From: Ectothiorhodospira lacustris
GTDB taxonomy: Bacteria; Pseudomonadota; Gammaproteobacteria; Ectothiorhodospirales; Ectothiorhodospiraceae
Assembly (NCBI RefSeq): GCF_022227845.1
Contig: NZ_JAJNQN010000007.1
Coordinates: 62,001 to 126,000, forward strand
DNA: 64,000 bases
Reading direction: 5' to 3'
This document shows positions 27,833 through 36,978 of this stretch, one piece after another (position 1 is the first letter of the stretch; every line of letters begins with the position of its first letter). A program made the position numbers and the translations under genes. The notes under the pieces were generated by a model, which was given only the letters and a program-made list of their open reading frames with translations, did no database searches and was not told where the DNA came from.

Positions 27833-30160
27833 CTATGGCATCATCCCGCAGGGGGAATACTCCCGGGGGGCCGAGCCGCGGATGAACGGCATCCAGCGCG
27901 CGGTCTCGCACTGTTCCACTGCCCGCAGACCGTAGGCCGGGTCCACCAGCAGCCACTCGATCTCCTCCGGCGGCGTCTGCGACAGCCCCCGCCGGGCCAC
28001 CCGGGCCATTACCTCACCCCAGACCGGCAGGGCGCCGCTGGCACCGGTCAGCCCGGTGGGCTGGTTGTCATCCCGCCCCACCCAGACCACGGACAGGACA
28101 TCCCCGCTGTAACCGGCAAACCAGGCATCACGCAACTCATCCGTGGTGCCCGTCTTGCCCGCCACCGGCAGATCCGCCGGCAGCCGCCGCTGCAGGGCGC
28201 GACCGGTACCGCTGCGGGTCACCTCATGTAACGCCGCCGTCACCAGGTAGACCGCCTCGGGATCCGCCGCCAGACGCAGAGACAGGGGATAACGCTGCAA
28301 CAATTGACCCTCCCGGTCCACCACCTCCCGGATCGCCCGCAAGGGGACCTGGTAGCCGCCGGAGGCCAGCCCCTGATACAGCGCCGTCACCTCCAGGGGC
28401 GTCATATCCACCGCCCCCAGCACCAGCGAGGGGAACGGCGGCACCCGACGCTCCAGCCCCAGGGCGTTGAGCTGATCCACCACGGAGGCAATGCCCAGAT
28501 TCAGGCCCAGCCGGGTGGTGGCGATGTTATAGGACTGGACCAGGGACTCCTGGGTGGTGACCCAGCCGTGATATTGACGGTTGGCATTGCGCGGGGTCCA
28601 GGTATCGCCGTTCTCCAGGCGCACGGTGAGGGCCTCATCATCCAGCAGGGTGGCCAGGGTAAAGCGCTCCGGCCGGGACAGGGCTGCCAGGTAGACCACC
28701 GGCTTGATCACCGACCCCACCGGCCGACGGGCCTGCAGGGCCCGGTTGAAGGCGGCCTGACGCATCTGCCGGTCCCCCACCAGGGCCAGAACCTCGCCGT
28801 TGTCGGCACTGGTCACCACCACCGCCCCCTGCAGGCTCCCCGCCTCCAGGCGCCGCTCCCGCTCCAGCCGGTCCAACTCCCGGGTCAGGGCCTGCTCGGC
28901 CGCCAGCTGGGCCATCGGATCCAGGGTGGTGAAGATCAGTAGCCCCTCTTCCCGCAGATCCTCGTCCCGGTAATCCCGGCGCAGCTGCTCCCGTACCAGC
29001 TGGATGTAGGCCGGGAAGGGGCTGACACCGGAAGGGGCCTGGGCACTGACGTGAAGCGGCCGGGCCTGGGCCTGGGTCAGTTCCTCCGCGCTCAGATACC
29101 CCGCCTGCCCCATCAGTCCCAGGACCAGGTTACGACGGTTCATGGCCCGCTCCGGACGGCGACGGGGTTCGTAGAAGTTCGGTCCGCGGATGATACCCAC
29201 CAGCAGGGCCATCTCCGGCACTTCCAATTCATTGAGGCGACGCTGGAAATAGAACTGGCTGGCCAGCCCGAACCCGTGAATGGCGCGACCGCCGTCCTGG
29301 CCCAGATAGACCTCGTTCAGGTAGGCCTCAAGGATCTCATTCTTGTCATAGCGCCGTTCCAGCAGCAGGGCCATGATGGCTTCGTTGAACTTGCGCGCCA
29401 GGGTACGATCGTCGGTGAGGAAGTAGTTCTTCACCAGCTGCTGGGTCAGGGTGCTCCCCCCCTGGACGGTGCGCCCCGCCCGCAGGTTGGCCAGGGCGGC
29501 CCGGGCGATGCCCATAGGATCGATCCCGAAGTGCCGGTAGAACTTGCGGTCTTCCACCACCAGCAGGGCCTGGATCAACTCCGCCGGCACATCTTCCAGA
29601 CGCACCAGCACCCGGTCCTCCCCGTGGGAGGGGTAGATGTTGGCGATCGGTACCGGCTCCAGCCGCAGCAGGGAGAGAGGGCCGCCGGCTTCCAGGTCCT
29701 CCAGGACCGAAACCTGCCCGCCGCTGAAACCCACCCGGACCCGGCGGGGTGGCTCATGCCCATCGGCGAAGGGAAATCCCCGGGTGCGGATGACCAGACT
29801 GTTCCCCTGGCGCCGGTACTCCCCCTCCCGATCCCCTTCCCGGTAGTGCAGCAGGCTCAGTTCCCTGACCAGAGAATCGGCATCCAGGGGCAGTCCGGCA
29901 TACAGTTCCAGGGGGCGGGCGAACACCCGCGCCGGCAACGCCCAGCGCTTGCCCTCGAACTGGGCCTGGATCTGCCGATCCAGCTGCATCGCGTGATTCC
30001 CGAGTACCACACCGCCGAACACCAGGATCACCAGCAGCAGGGGCCAGAGCCGGAATCGCCGGGGCGGCCGGGACTTGCCTCCTTTGCGGGGCGCAGTGCG
30101 GGCACGCGTCTTGCCGCGGGCGGGGCGGCGGGAGGTGGAAGGCTTGCGGGTCTGGGTCAT
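27833..30160 (-). CDS. mrcB: Penicillin-binding protein 1B
   Basis: 775 residues: a very basic cytoplasmic tail, one membrane anchor (LWPLLLVILVFGGVVLG), a UB2H-like segment, a glycosyltransferase domain (VVEDRKFYRHFGIDPMGIAR, GGSTLTQQLVKN) and a transpeptidase domain with SVIK (catalytic Ser), SYN and KTGT motifs. It polymerises and cross-links peptidoglycan in the periplasm. The ATG at 30160 gives the basic tail typical of PBP1b; longer readings 5' overlap the divergent gene and lack similarity. The C-terminus ends in a short Cys-containing extension. Confidence 0.93.
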   Translation of the reverse strand: MTQTRKPSTSRRPARGKTRARTAPRKGGKSRPPRRFRLWPLLLVILVFGGVVLGNHAMQLDRQIQAQFEGKRWALPARVFARPLELYAGLPLDADSLVRELSLLHYREGDREGEYRRQGNSLVIRTRGFPFADGHEPPRRVRVGFSGGQVSVLEDLEAGGPLSLLRLEPVPIANIYPSHGEDRVLVRLEDVPAELIQALLVVEDRKFYRHFGIDPMGIARAALANLRAGRTVQGGSTLTQQLVKNYFLTDDRTLARKFNEAIMALLLERRYDKNEILEAYLNEVYLGQDGGRAIHGFGLASQFYFQRRLNELEVPEMALLVGIIRGPNFYEPRRRPERAMNRRNLVLGLMGQAGYLSAEELTQAQARPLHVSAQAPSGVSPFPAYIQLVREQLRRDYRDEDLREEGLLIFTTLDPMAQLAAEQALTRELDRLERERRLEAGSLQGAVVVTSADNGEVLALVGDRQMRQAAFNRALQARRPVGSVIKPVVYLAALSRPERFTLATLLDDEALTVRLENGDTWTPRNANRQYHGWVTTQESLVQSYNIATTRLGLNLGIASVVDQLNALGLERRVPPFPSLVLGAVDMTPLEVTALYQGLASGGYQVPLRAIREVVDREGQLLQRYPLSLRLAADPEAVYLVTAALHEVTRSGTGRALQRRLPADLPVAGKTGTTDELRDAWFAGYSGDVLSVVWVGRDDNQPTGLTGASGALPVWGEVMARVARRGLSQTPPEEIEWLLVDPAYGLRAVEQCETARWMPFIRGSAPREYSPCGMMP

Positions 30161-30247
30161 GACATTGATCGACAGGAAGGCTGCGGTTTTGTGCCCTACA
30201 CTATACCCTTGAATCCAGTCGCCCATCCGGAGCCTGTTCACACCCTC

Positions 30248-31813
30248 ATGCCCCCCGATCAGACGACGCAGCAGACGCTCATCCAGACCCTGAAACATCC
30301 GGCGGCCTATCCCCATCCCGTGGGTGAGGTGCAGTGCATCGAGACCCACATCTCCACGGTGCTGCTGGCCGGCGAATTTGCCTACAAGTTCAAGAAACCG
30401 GTGAGCCTGGGGTTTCTGGATTTTTCCAGCCTTGAACAAAGACGGCATTACTGTGAAGAAGAAGTGCGCCTCAACACCCGCCTGGCCCCGAAGGTCTACG
30501 ATGGCGTCGTCGCCTTTTCCGGCAGCCCGGAACACCCGGTCTTCGACGGCCCCGGCCTCGCCTTTGAATATGCGGTACGCATGCACCGCTTCGATCCCGC
30601 CGACACCCTGGATCACCTCCAGGAACAGGGCCGGCTGTCCCTGGACCTGATGGATCCGATCGCCGCCCGGCTGGCCCGGTTCCATGCCAAAATCCCGGCC
30701 AGCACGGACTACGGCCACCCGCTACAGGTACTGGCGCCCATGGTGCAGAACTTCGAGCACATCCGGCATCTGCAACCGGCCGGGCTGGACCTTGCGCCAC
30801 TGGACCCGCTGGAAGCCTGGACCCGGTCACGACACCAGGCCCTCACCCCCCTGCTGGAACAGCGTCGCCGGGACGGTTTCATCCGCGAATGCCACGGCGA
30901 TCTCCACCTGGGCAACATCGCCCTGGTGGACGGGGAACCCACCCTGTTCGACGGCATCGAGTTCAACCCGGCCTTGCGCTGGATCGACATCATCAGCGAA
31001 GTGGCCTTCCTCACCATGGACCTCATCGACCGGGGTGCCGAGGCCCATGCCCACCGGGTTCTCAATGCCTGGCTGGAGTCCACGGGCGACTACGAAGGTA
31101 TGCCTCTGCTGCGTTTCTACCAGGTCTACCGGGCCATGGTACGGGCCAAGGTGGCCGCCATCCGCCTGGGACAGTCGGATCTGTCTGAAGCGGAGACCCG
31201 GGCAGCCACGGCTGCCTGCCGGACGTATCTGCAACTGGCGGAACGATTCACCCGACCCGGCCCGACGGCCCTGTTCATCAACCACGGCTTTTCCGGCAGC
31301 GGCAAGACCACTCTGAGTCAGCCCCTGCTGGAAGCCACCGGCGCCATTCGCATCCGCTCCGACGTGGAGCGCAAACGTCTGGCGGGCATGGCCGCCACCG
31401 ATCGAGGTACAAACAGCTACCAGCAGGGCCTTTACGGTCAAGACCTGACCCGGCGCACCTATGATCGGCTGGCGGAACTGTCGGGCCTGCTGATCCGGGC
31501 CGGTCATCCGGTAATCGTGGATGCCACCTTTCTCAAGGCGAACGCCCGCGACCACTTCGCCGAGTTGGCCCGGCACTTGGGCGTCCCGTTCAGAATACTG
31601 GATTATCGGGCGGATCCGGACTGTCTGCGGGCACGGATCAGCCGACGCACGGCTACGGGCGATGATGCCTCGGACGCCGATCTGGAGGTGCTGGAGATGC
31701 AACTGCAACACCACGACCCGCTGGAGCCGAATGAGCCTGTCATCATCATCCTGGCGGACCGGCCATCGCCGGTGGATGAGATGCGGGGACTGCTGATTAC
31801 CCTACCGGACTGA
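30248..31813 (+). CDS. Bifunctional aminoglycoside-phosphotransferase-like / P-loop kinase protein
   Basis: 521 residues. The first 330 residues form an APH-type kinase fold with CHGDLHLGNIALVDGEP and a catalytic-loop Asp, then FDGIEFNPALRWIDI. The last 180 residues form a P-loop kinase domain with Walker A GFSGSGKTTLSQPL and VIVDATFLKANARD. This two-domain protein (COG2187/COG0645 fusion) is widespread in proteobacteria and uncharacterised; small-molecule phosphorylation is the likely chemistry. Starts 88 bp from divergent mrcB. Confidence 0.83.
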   Translation: MPPDQTTQQTLIQTLKHPAAYPHPVGEVQCIETHISTVLLAGEFAYKFKKPVSLGFLDFSSLEQRRHYCEEEVRLNTRLAPKVYDGVVAFSGSPEHPVFDGPGLAFEYAVRMHRFDPADTLDHLQEQGRLSLDLMDPIAARLARFHAKIPASTDYGHPLQVLAPMVQNFEHIRHLQPAGLDLAPLDPLEAWTRSRHQALTPLLEQRRRDGFIRECHGDLHLGNIALVDGEPTLFDGIEFNPALRWIDIISEVAFLTMDLIDRGAEAHAHRVLNAWLESTGDYEGMPLLRFYQVYRAMVRAKVAAIRLGQSDLSEAETRAATAACRTYLQLAERFTRPGPTALFINHGFSGSGKTTLSQPLLEATGAIRIRSDVERKRLAGMAATDRGTNSYQQGLYGQDLTRRTYDRLAELSGLLIRAGHPVIVDATFLKANARDHFAELARHLGVPFRILDYRADPDCLRARISRRTATGDDASDADLEVLEMQLQHHDPLEPNEPVIIILADRPSPVDEMRGLLITLPD

Positions 31814-31826
31814 CGGGGCGAATCCG

Positions 31827-32306
31827 ATGAGCCCATGGCTTCGCCTTGCCCTGCCCCTTGCCGCACTGCTGCTGGGGGCCTGCGGCACCACACCGTCGCA
31901 TCCGCCCGCGGACCCCCAGGTGCTGGATGCCCAGCGATCTCAGGTCGTGTTTCATGCCCTGTCCATGGTGGGCAAGCCCTATCGGTATGGCGGCACCTCC
32001 CCGGAGAAGGGCTTTGATTGCAGCGGGCTGGTATGGTTTACCCACCACAACGCGGGCATTCCGGTGCCCCGGACCACTACCACCCAGAGTCAGGGTGCCC
32101 GGCGGATTTCAACAGATGCACTGACCCCGGGGGATCTGCTGTTCTTTCGCACCGGCCGTGCCGGCCCCGGCCATGTGAGCATCTACATCGGTGACGGACG
32201 CTTCGTGCATGCCCCTTCCAGCGGACGGCCCGTCACCACGGAAGATCTGGATCATCCCTACTGGAGCCGGCGGTTCCTGCATGCCGGCCATTTCTACTCA
32301 CCCTGA
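31827..32306 (+). CDS. NlpC/P60 family lipoprotein peptidase
   Basis: 159 residues. A lipobox LLLGAC places it in the envelope as a lipoprotein. The NlpC/P60 catalytic triad is visible: Cys in FDCSGLVWF, His in GPGHVSIYIG and the third polar residue in FVHAPSSG. It likely cleaves peptide stems of peptidoglycan, as E. coli Spr (MepS) or NlpC do. Starts 13 bp after the kinase-like gene. Confidence 0.88.
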   Translation: MSPWLRLALPLAALLLGACGTTPSHPPADPQVLDAQRSQVVFHALSMVGKPYRYGGTSPEKGFDCSGLVWFTHHNAGIPVPRTTTTQSQGARRISTDALTPGDLLFFRTGRAGPGHVSIYIGDGRFVHAPSSGRPVTTEDLDHPYWSRRFLHAGHFYSP

Positions 32307-32320
32307 AGGAGCGCCCGACC

Positions 32321-32818
32321 ATGATGCCGCTATCCATCCGTACCCTGTGCCTCGTCCTGCTGAGTGCTTCGGCCCTGAGCCTGCCCGCCCAGGCCGTGGA
32401 ACCAAGGGTCGCGAATGAGCACCTGAAGGTCTACAGCATCGGGGGTGACTATGCCCTGTACCGGGAGGCCGTGGAGATGGCCATCATCGACCGGGGCATC
32501 GTCATCAACAACGTGGCCCACATCGGTCCCATGCTCTCCCGCACCGGGGCGGACATCGGGGGGGAAGCAATCTTTCTGCACGCCGAGGCCCTGGAGTTCT
32601 GCAGTGCCCTGCTGTCGCGGCGCATGATGGAGGCCGAACCCCATCACATCGTCTTCTGTCCCTACGTCATCAGCGTGTACGAACTGGCGGATGAGCCGGG
32701 CACCATCCACCTGGCCTACCGGCGTCCCACCCTGCTGGGGGACGCCCGATCCCGGGAGGCCCTGGAAGCGGTGGATACCTTGCTGGACGAGATCGTGCGG
32801 GAAGCGCTGGCGTTCTAA
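32321..32818 (+). CDS. Periplasmic DUF302-like protein
   Basis: 165 residues with a signal peptide (about 1-26, ending PAQAVEP). The mature part matches the DUF302-type pattern: YREAVEMAIIDRGIVINNVAH near the start and CSALLSRRMMEAEP, then CPYVISVYEL. AAGGAG lies ten bases before the first ATG. DUF302 proteins are small alpha-beta proteins of unknown role, often near electron-transfer or sulfur genes. Confidence 0.65.
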   Translation: MMPLSIRTLCLVLLSASALSLPAQAVEPRVANEHLKVYSIGGDYALYREAVEMAIIDRGIVINNVAHIGPMLSRTGADIGGEAIFLHAEALEFCSALLSRRMMEAEPHHIVFCPYVISVYELADEPGTIHLAYRRPTLLGDARSREALEAVDTLLDEIVREALAF

Positions 32819-32893
32819 GCGGTGTCGGTATGGACAGTCGGGCAACGGCACCGGATACTGTCGGCATCACTGGATCCCCCCTCCGGAGGGCTC

Positions 32894-35251
32894 ATGGATC
32901 GGCTCAGCCCCCGCATCAGCCTGGCCATTGGCGCACCCATCATCGCTTTCATGGTGATAGCCGGGATGGCACTCTTTGACCGACAACAGTTCAGCCATGA
33001 TGTGTCCCAGGGCCTGGCTGCCGCCGGTCTCGCCCTGGAAGGCAAGCGACTGATTCACGCGCTGCAGGCGGAACGAGGCAGCTCCGTGGGCTTTCTGAGC
33101 GCCCGGGACAACGATTTCCAGATCATTCTGGAAGAGGCGCGTCAGAGTACGGATGCCGTCATGGCGCGTTTCATACCCCTGGCAAGACAATCCCCGGATA
33201 TCGAAGACCCCGTCCTTCAGCAACTGATGGGAAGGCTGCTGGCCGATCTGGATCACCTGGAAAACCACCGCATCGAAGTGGACCACCTCGGGCTGGAGCC
33301 TATCGAGGCGCTGCTCCTTTACAACCGCCTGGTGGAGGCGATGATCCTGATCGCCACCCATATCCCCGAGACACTGCCCGACGCGGATATCCGCAAACTC
33401 ATCACGGCGTACCGGCCATTGCTCCTCCTCAAAGAGTATTCGGGTCTTGAACGGGCACTGGGCAGTGCCTGGCTGGGCGCACGGGCACCGGATTCGCTGG
33501 TGTTCCAGCATTATGTCGGCGCGGTTGCCATTCAGGGCAATCATCGCGGCCAGTTCATGGCGCTCGCCCCACCCCATCTGGCCGACCTCCTCGTCACCAT
33601 CGAGGCCCAGCCGGCCAATCAGGAATTGCTGGCCACGCGCGCGGCCATCCTCAATTACGGCGTGGCGGCCAAACCCGAATATCTGAGCGCCATCCGCTGG
33701 TTCAGAATCACCACCGAACGGATCAATGCCCTGCTGGAACTCGAGATAACTCTGACCGGAGAAATCATGACCAAGGCCGGGAACGCCCGGAAGCGGGCTC
33801 AGCATGAGGTGATTATCCTGCTGATCACGATTCTGTTGCTGATGGGTCTGAGCCTGGGACTATCGGTCGCCATTGCCCGCGATCTCATCCACCGATACAG
33901 GATGTATCAGGCGTCCATGGATCGGATCGCTCATATGGCCCGTCATGACCCCTTGACGGACCTGCCCAATCGACGTTACTTCACCGAACTGCTGGAGCAA
34001 AGGCTACAATCCGCCACGTCGACACAAATCCCATGCAGCCTTTGCCTGCTGGACCTCAAGGGATTTGCAGACCTGAACCGCATTTGGGGTGAGTCGGTGG
34101 CGGACCAGGTGCTGACTCAGGTGACCGACAACATCAGGGCCATCACCCCTGCGGAGACACTGCTGGCCCGGATCTATGGTGACCAGTTCGCCCTGTTCAT
34201 CGAGCACCGTTTGGGTTCGCAGGACTCGGTGGCCTTTGCGGAACAGATTCTTAAAGCACTGGGCTCCCCCCTGCAGGTGGGACAAAGGCGGATCGACGTG
34301 ACCGGCAAGGCCGGCCTGATAACCTGCCCCCCCTACCCCGAACATGCCGCGGAACTGCTCGCCTTGGCCGCCTTCGCGCTGGAGCATGCCAAATCCGACC
34401 ACCGCCGGAATATCCGGTCGTATGAGCCGGCGATGCTGGCCAATCACACCACCCTCAAGCAGTTGGACAAGGACCTGGAAAAAGGACTTAAAGAAGGCCA
34501 GTTCAGCCTGCACTACCAACCCAAGATTGATCTGGAAACCGGCCGTATCGTCAGTGTGGAGGCGCTGCTGCGGTGGCAGCACCCTGACCGGGGAAACGTG
34601 CCCCCGGACATGTTCATCCCCAGAGCCGAGGCCAACGGCACCATCATTGAAATTGGGGATTATGTTCTGCACGAGGCATGCCGACAGGCCCGGCACTGGC
34701 GGGAACACGGTCACCCGACACTGACCATGGCGGTCAACCTGTCCACCGTACAGATCTACCAGGCAGACCTGCTGGAAAGGGTGGAAAAAGCGCTGGCACA
34801 GTCGGGGTTGCCCGCCGCAGCCCTGGAACTGGAGCTGACTGAAGGTGGCCTGATGGAAGATATGGACACCGCGGCCTCCGTGCTGCAGCGACTGGTGGGA
34901 CTGGGTATCTCGCTGTCCGTGGATGACTTCGGCACCGGTTATTCGTCCTTGGCTTATCTGCGACGTTTCCCGGTGGACACCTTGAAGCTCGACAAGCGTT
35001 TCGTGCAGGACCTGGAATCAGGGGGCGATGAGGAAGGGGAAACCGTTGCCGAGGCAGTGTTGGCCATGGCCAGGAGTCTGTCTCTGATCTGCGTGGCGGA
35101 AGGTGTCGAGACCCCGGCACAGGCCGCCTGGCTCAAGGCCCGAGGGTGCCAGCAGGCGCAAGGATACCTTTACGGCCGACCACTACCGCCGGAGCAGTGC
35201 GAAAGGCTGTTCAGCCCGGAAACGGGAGCGTCCCATTCCGACGAGCCGTAA
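32894..35251 (+). CDS. NIT-domain membrane sensor with degenerate GGDEF and intact EAL domain
   Basis: 785 residues. Two membrane helices (about 12-30 and 312-335) flank a periplasmic NIT domain (HALQAERGSSVGFLSA), a fold proposed to sense nitrate or nitrite. A GGDEF domain follows, but its signature is ARIYGDQFALF, so cyclase activity is unlikely. The EAL domain keeps its catalytic set: VEALLRW, AVNLST, ELTEGG, DDFGTGYSSL, a Lys in TLKLDKRF, and VAEGVET. So it is probably a c-di-GMP phosphodiesterase. ATG 32894 is chosen because GGAGGG sits five bases upstream. Confidence 0.88.
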   Translation: MDRLSPRISLAIGAPIIAFMVIAGMALFDRQQFSHDVSQGLAAAGLALEGKRLIHALQAERGSSVGFLSARDNDFQIILEEARQSTDAVMARFIPLARQSPDIEDPVLQQLMGRLLADLDHLENHRIEVDHLGLEPIEALLLYNRLVEAMILIATHIPETLPDADIRKLITAYRPLLLLKEYSGLERALGSAWLGARAPDSLVFQHYVGAVAIQGNHRGQFMALAPPHLADLLVTIEAQPANQELLATRAAILNYGVAAKPEYLSAIRWFRITTERINALLELEITLTGEIMTKAGNARKRAQHEVIILLITILLLMGLSLGLSVAIARDLIHRYRMYQASMDRIAHMARHDPLTDLPNRRYFTELLEQRLQSATSTQIPCSLCLLDLKGFADLNRIWGESVADQVLTQVTDNIRAITPAETLLARIYGDQFALFIEHRLGSQDSVAFAEQILKALGSPLQVGQRRIDVTGKAGLITCPPYPEHAAELLALAAFALEHAKSDHRRNIRSYEPAMLANHTTLKQLDKDLEKGLKEGQFSLHYQPKIDLETGRIVSVEALLRWQHPDRGNVPPDMFIPRAEANGTIIEIGDYVLHEACRQARHWREHGHPTLTMAVNLSTVQIYQADLLERVEKALAQSGLPAAALELELTEGGLMEDMDTAASVLQRLVGLGISLSVDDFGTGYSSLAYLRRFPVDTLKLDKRFVQDLESGGDEEGETVAEAVLAMARSLSLICVAEGVETPAQAAWLKARGCQQAQGYLYGRPLPPEQCERLFSPETGASHSDEP

Positions 35252-35293
35252 CGACTGCCCCCATGAGCAACCGCTACGGCTCGGGACGTGCGG

Positions 35294-35611
35294 CTATCTC
35301 ACGGGACGTTCACGCAAGGCCGCAACCCCCTCCGGGACACGGCGATCAGCCCCCAGTAGCGCCGGCAGCTCTTCCATCTCTTCCGTCATGAGCTGATCGC
35401 CATCCATCCAGGGCGGCGGATTGCCCGGCCACATCTCCAGGGTCCGGGCCAGGGTGGGCGCCTCCAGGCCGGAGACGAGATCGGCCATGGCATCCTGCGC
35501 CACGGGCGTCTGCAGGGTCAGCGCCAGTCCGGTCAGCATGACCAGACCTCCCATCAGAAAGGAACGGTCACCGGACAGGGCATGGGAACGGGAATGGATT
35601 CGGTCAGACAT
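35294..35611 (-). CDS. Hypothetical small protein with one membrane segment
   Basis: 105 residues. One hydrophobic stretch (FLMGGLVMLTGLALTLQT, about residues 19-36) is followed by an acidic tail rich in Glu and Met (LMTEEMEELPALL). No recognised family. The ATG at 35611 gives MSDRIHSRSH with a GAG-containing region upstream. It lies between the EAL gene and the SnoaL gene on the same strand as the latter, so it may be the last gene of the SDR-SnoaL transcript. Reality is supported by length and composition only. Confidence 0.4.
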   Translation of the reverse strand: MSDRIHSRSHALSGDRSFLMGGLVMLTGLALTLQTPVAQDAMADLVSGLEAPTLARTLEMWPGNPPPWMDGDQLMTEEMEELPALLGADRRVPEGVAALRERPVR

Positions 35612-35695
35612 GATACCGGCCTCAGGCTTGATTCTTCTGCAGGGTATGGCCTTTTCAGACGTCGATTCAAGACAAAAATTCAACATCGCACGGCT

Positions 35696-36136
35696 TCAGG
35701 TCCCGATCCGACGGCGCACGAACCGAAGCATGCCGCCCAACAGAGGGATCTGATCGTAGAGATATTCCGCCGTATCCCAGTAGTCGATATGACTGAAGAC
35801 CTTGCCCTCGTCGTTGAACAGTACACGACTGATGCCGTCCACATCCAGTGACATCCGGCCGTCGGCGCCCTCGTCCCGATCCATGAAACGCCAGTGGAAA
35901 AAGGCCGTATTGCCCTGCGTGGCCCAGCAATGCACATAGAAACGAGGGGCCGGGCACTGGCGGAACATGTGCCGAAACACCGCGGCAATCTGCTCCAGCC
36001 CGGTCACGTCATTGAACGGGTCTTTGAACCGGGCATCCGGCGCGAAGAACTCATCCAGCCGCTGCAGATCCGGCTCCTTGAGTTGGGTAAAAAAATCGGC
36101 ATACCGCCGCGCCCATCCATCCATTTGTTCGCTCAT
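35696..36136 (-). CDS. SnoaL/NTF2-like protein
   Basis: 146 residues in one cone-shaped SnoaL/NTF2 domain: YADFFTQLKEPDLQRLDEFF, RFKDPFNDVTGLEQI, and FHWRFMDRDEG. Members bind small hydrophobic ligands or act as isomerases or hydratases. Its start overlaps the SDR stop (ATGA), so the two are coupled. SnoaL genes recur in light- and singlet-oxygen-induced clusters with photolyase and SDR genes, which is the context here. Confidence 0.85.
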   Translation of the reverse strand: MSEQMDGWARRYADFFTQLKEPDLQRLDEFFAPDARFKDPFNDVTGLEQIAAVFRHMFRQCPAPRFYVHCWATQGNTAFFHWRFMDRDEGADGRMSLDVDGISRVLFNDEGKVFSHIDYWDTAEYLYDQIPLLGGMLRFVRRRIGT

Positions 36137-36915
36137 CGGCTGTCCACCATGCGTCGGGTCAATGCCAGAAAGAGGCGATGGGGCATCATTCTGAGGGTTT
36201 TCATGATCAAGGCAAAGGGGCGCGGGAAACTGATTTCAAACCCTTTGCCCTCCAGCCCCTTCATGATGGCATCCACGGCAGCCTCCGGCTCCATGAGAAA
36301 GGGCATGTGGAAGCGGTTCTTGTCGGTCATGGGCGTCTTCACGAAACCGGGGTTGATCACCCGCAACTGCACCCCCTTCATGGCCAACTCCGGCTGCAGG
36401 GACTCGGCCATATTGATCACCGCGGCCTTCGAAGCGCCATAGGGAGCGGCCCTGGGTAGTCCACGATATCCGGCCAGGCTGGCGGTCACCAGGATCTGGC
36501 CCTCTGCACGTGACAGCATGGAAGGCATTACCGCCGCCAGTCCGTTCACCACGCCCAGGTAGTTGACCTCGATGAGGCGACGGAACAGAGCGGGATCGAA
36601 GTCCTCCAACGCCATGGGCTCGTAGTCACCGGCGTTGAGGATGGCGACCTGGATGGGACCCATCCGGGATTCAATCCGGGCGACCACATCGGCCAGTCCC
36701 CGGGTATCGGTGACGTCTCCCGGGAAGGCCTTGATGGCACCGGGTACCGAAGACTGGTCCGCCAGCGCCTGCAGACGTTCGGCGCTGCGAGAGGTCACCG
36801 CCACGTGCCGACCGGTGGCAGCCAGGCGCAGGGCCAGGGCCTTGCCGATGCCGGTACTGGCGCCCACCAGCCAGACCACCGACTGTGGGGTTACCGTCCG
36901 AGTCTGATGCGTCAT
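36133..36915 (-). CDS. Short-chain dehydrogenase/reductase
   Basis: 260 residues. Cofactor motif GASTGIGKALALRLA, then LNAGDYEP and the active-site Ser-Tyr-Lys arranged as VTASLAGYRG and PYGASKAAV. AGGAG lies seven bases before ATG 36915. It is transcribed away from the LitR-like regulator; a TATAAT -10 box on the minus strand (36956-36951) overlaps the shared operator. The substrate is unknown; in similar clusters the enzyme is part of the light/singlet-oxygen response. Confidence 0.9.
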   Translation of the reverse strand: MTHQTRTVTPQSVVWLVGASTGIGKALALRLAATGRHVAVTSRSAERLQALADQSSVPGAIKAFPGDVTDTRGLADVVARIESRMGPIQVAILNAGDYEPMALEDFDPALFRRLIEVNYLGVVNGLAAVMPSMLSRAEGQILVTASLAGYRGLPRAAPYGASKAAVINMAESLQPELAMKGVQLRVINPGFVKTPMTDKNRFHMPFLMEPEAAVDAIMKGLEGKGFEISFPRPFALIMKTLRMMPHRLFLALTRRMVDSR

Positions 36916-36950
36916 CGCTATTCTCCTGTCGCCCAAAGGTCTACACAAAA

Positions 36951-36970
36951 ATTATACAACGGTTGTACAA
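36951..36970. promoter_or_regulatory. Operator TTATACAA-CGG-TTGTACAA between SDR and LitR-like regulator
   Basis: Inverted repeat with a perfect core TACAA-CGG-TTGTA (36955-36967) and one mismatch in the outer arms. On the minus strand its left arm contains TATAAT, a consensus -10 for the SDR gene. The same core spacing recurs at 40522-40534. Position in the spacer just upstream of the -10 is typical for MerR-family sites. Confidence 0.7.
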
Positions 36971-36978
36971 TCCTGCAG

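Noticed and set aside
29051-30247. N-terminal extension of the APH-like fusion protein
   Set aside because: It lies antisense to mrcB and the translated sequence lacks motifs; the real N-terminus begins at 30248.
30161-30718. N-terminal extension of PBP1b
   Set aside because: The frame is open but overlaps the divergent kinase-like gene and has no similarity to the UB2H/anchor region; the basic tail begins at 30160.
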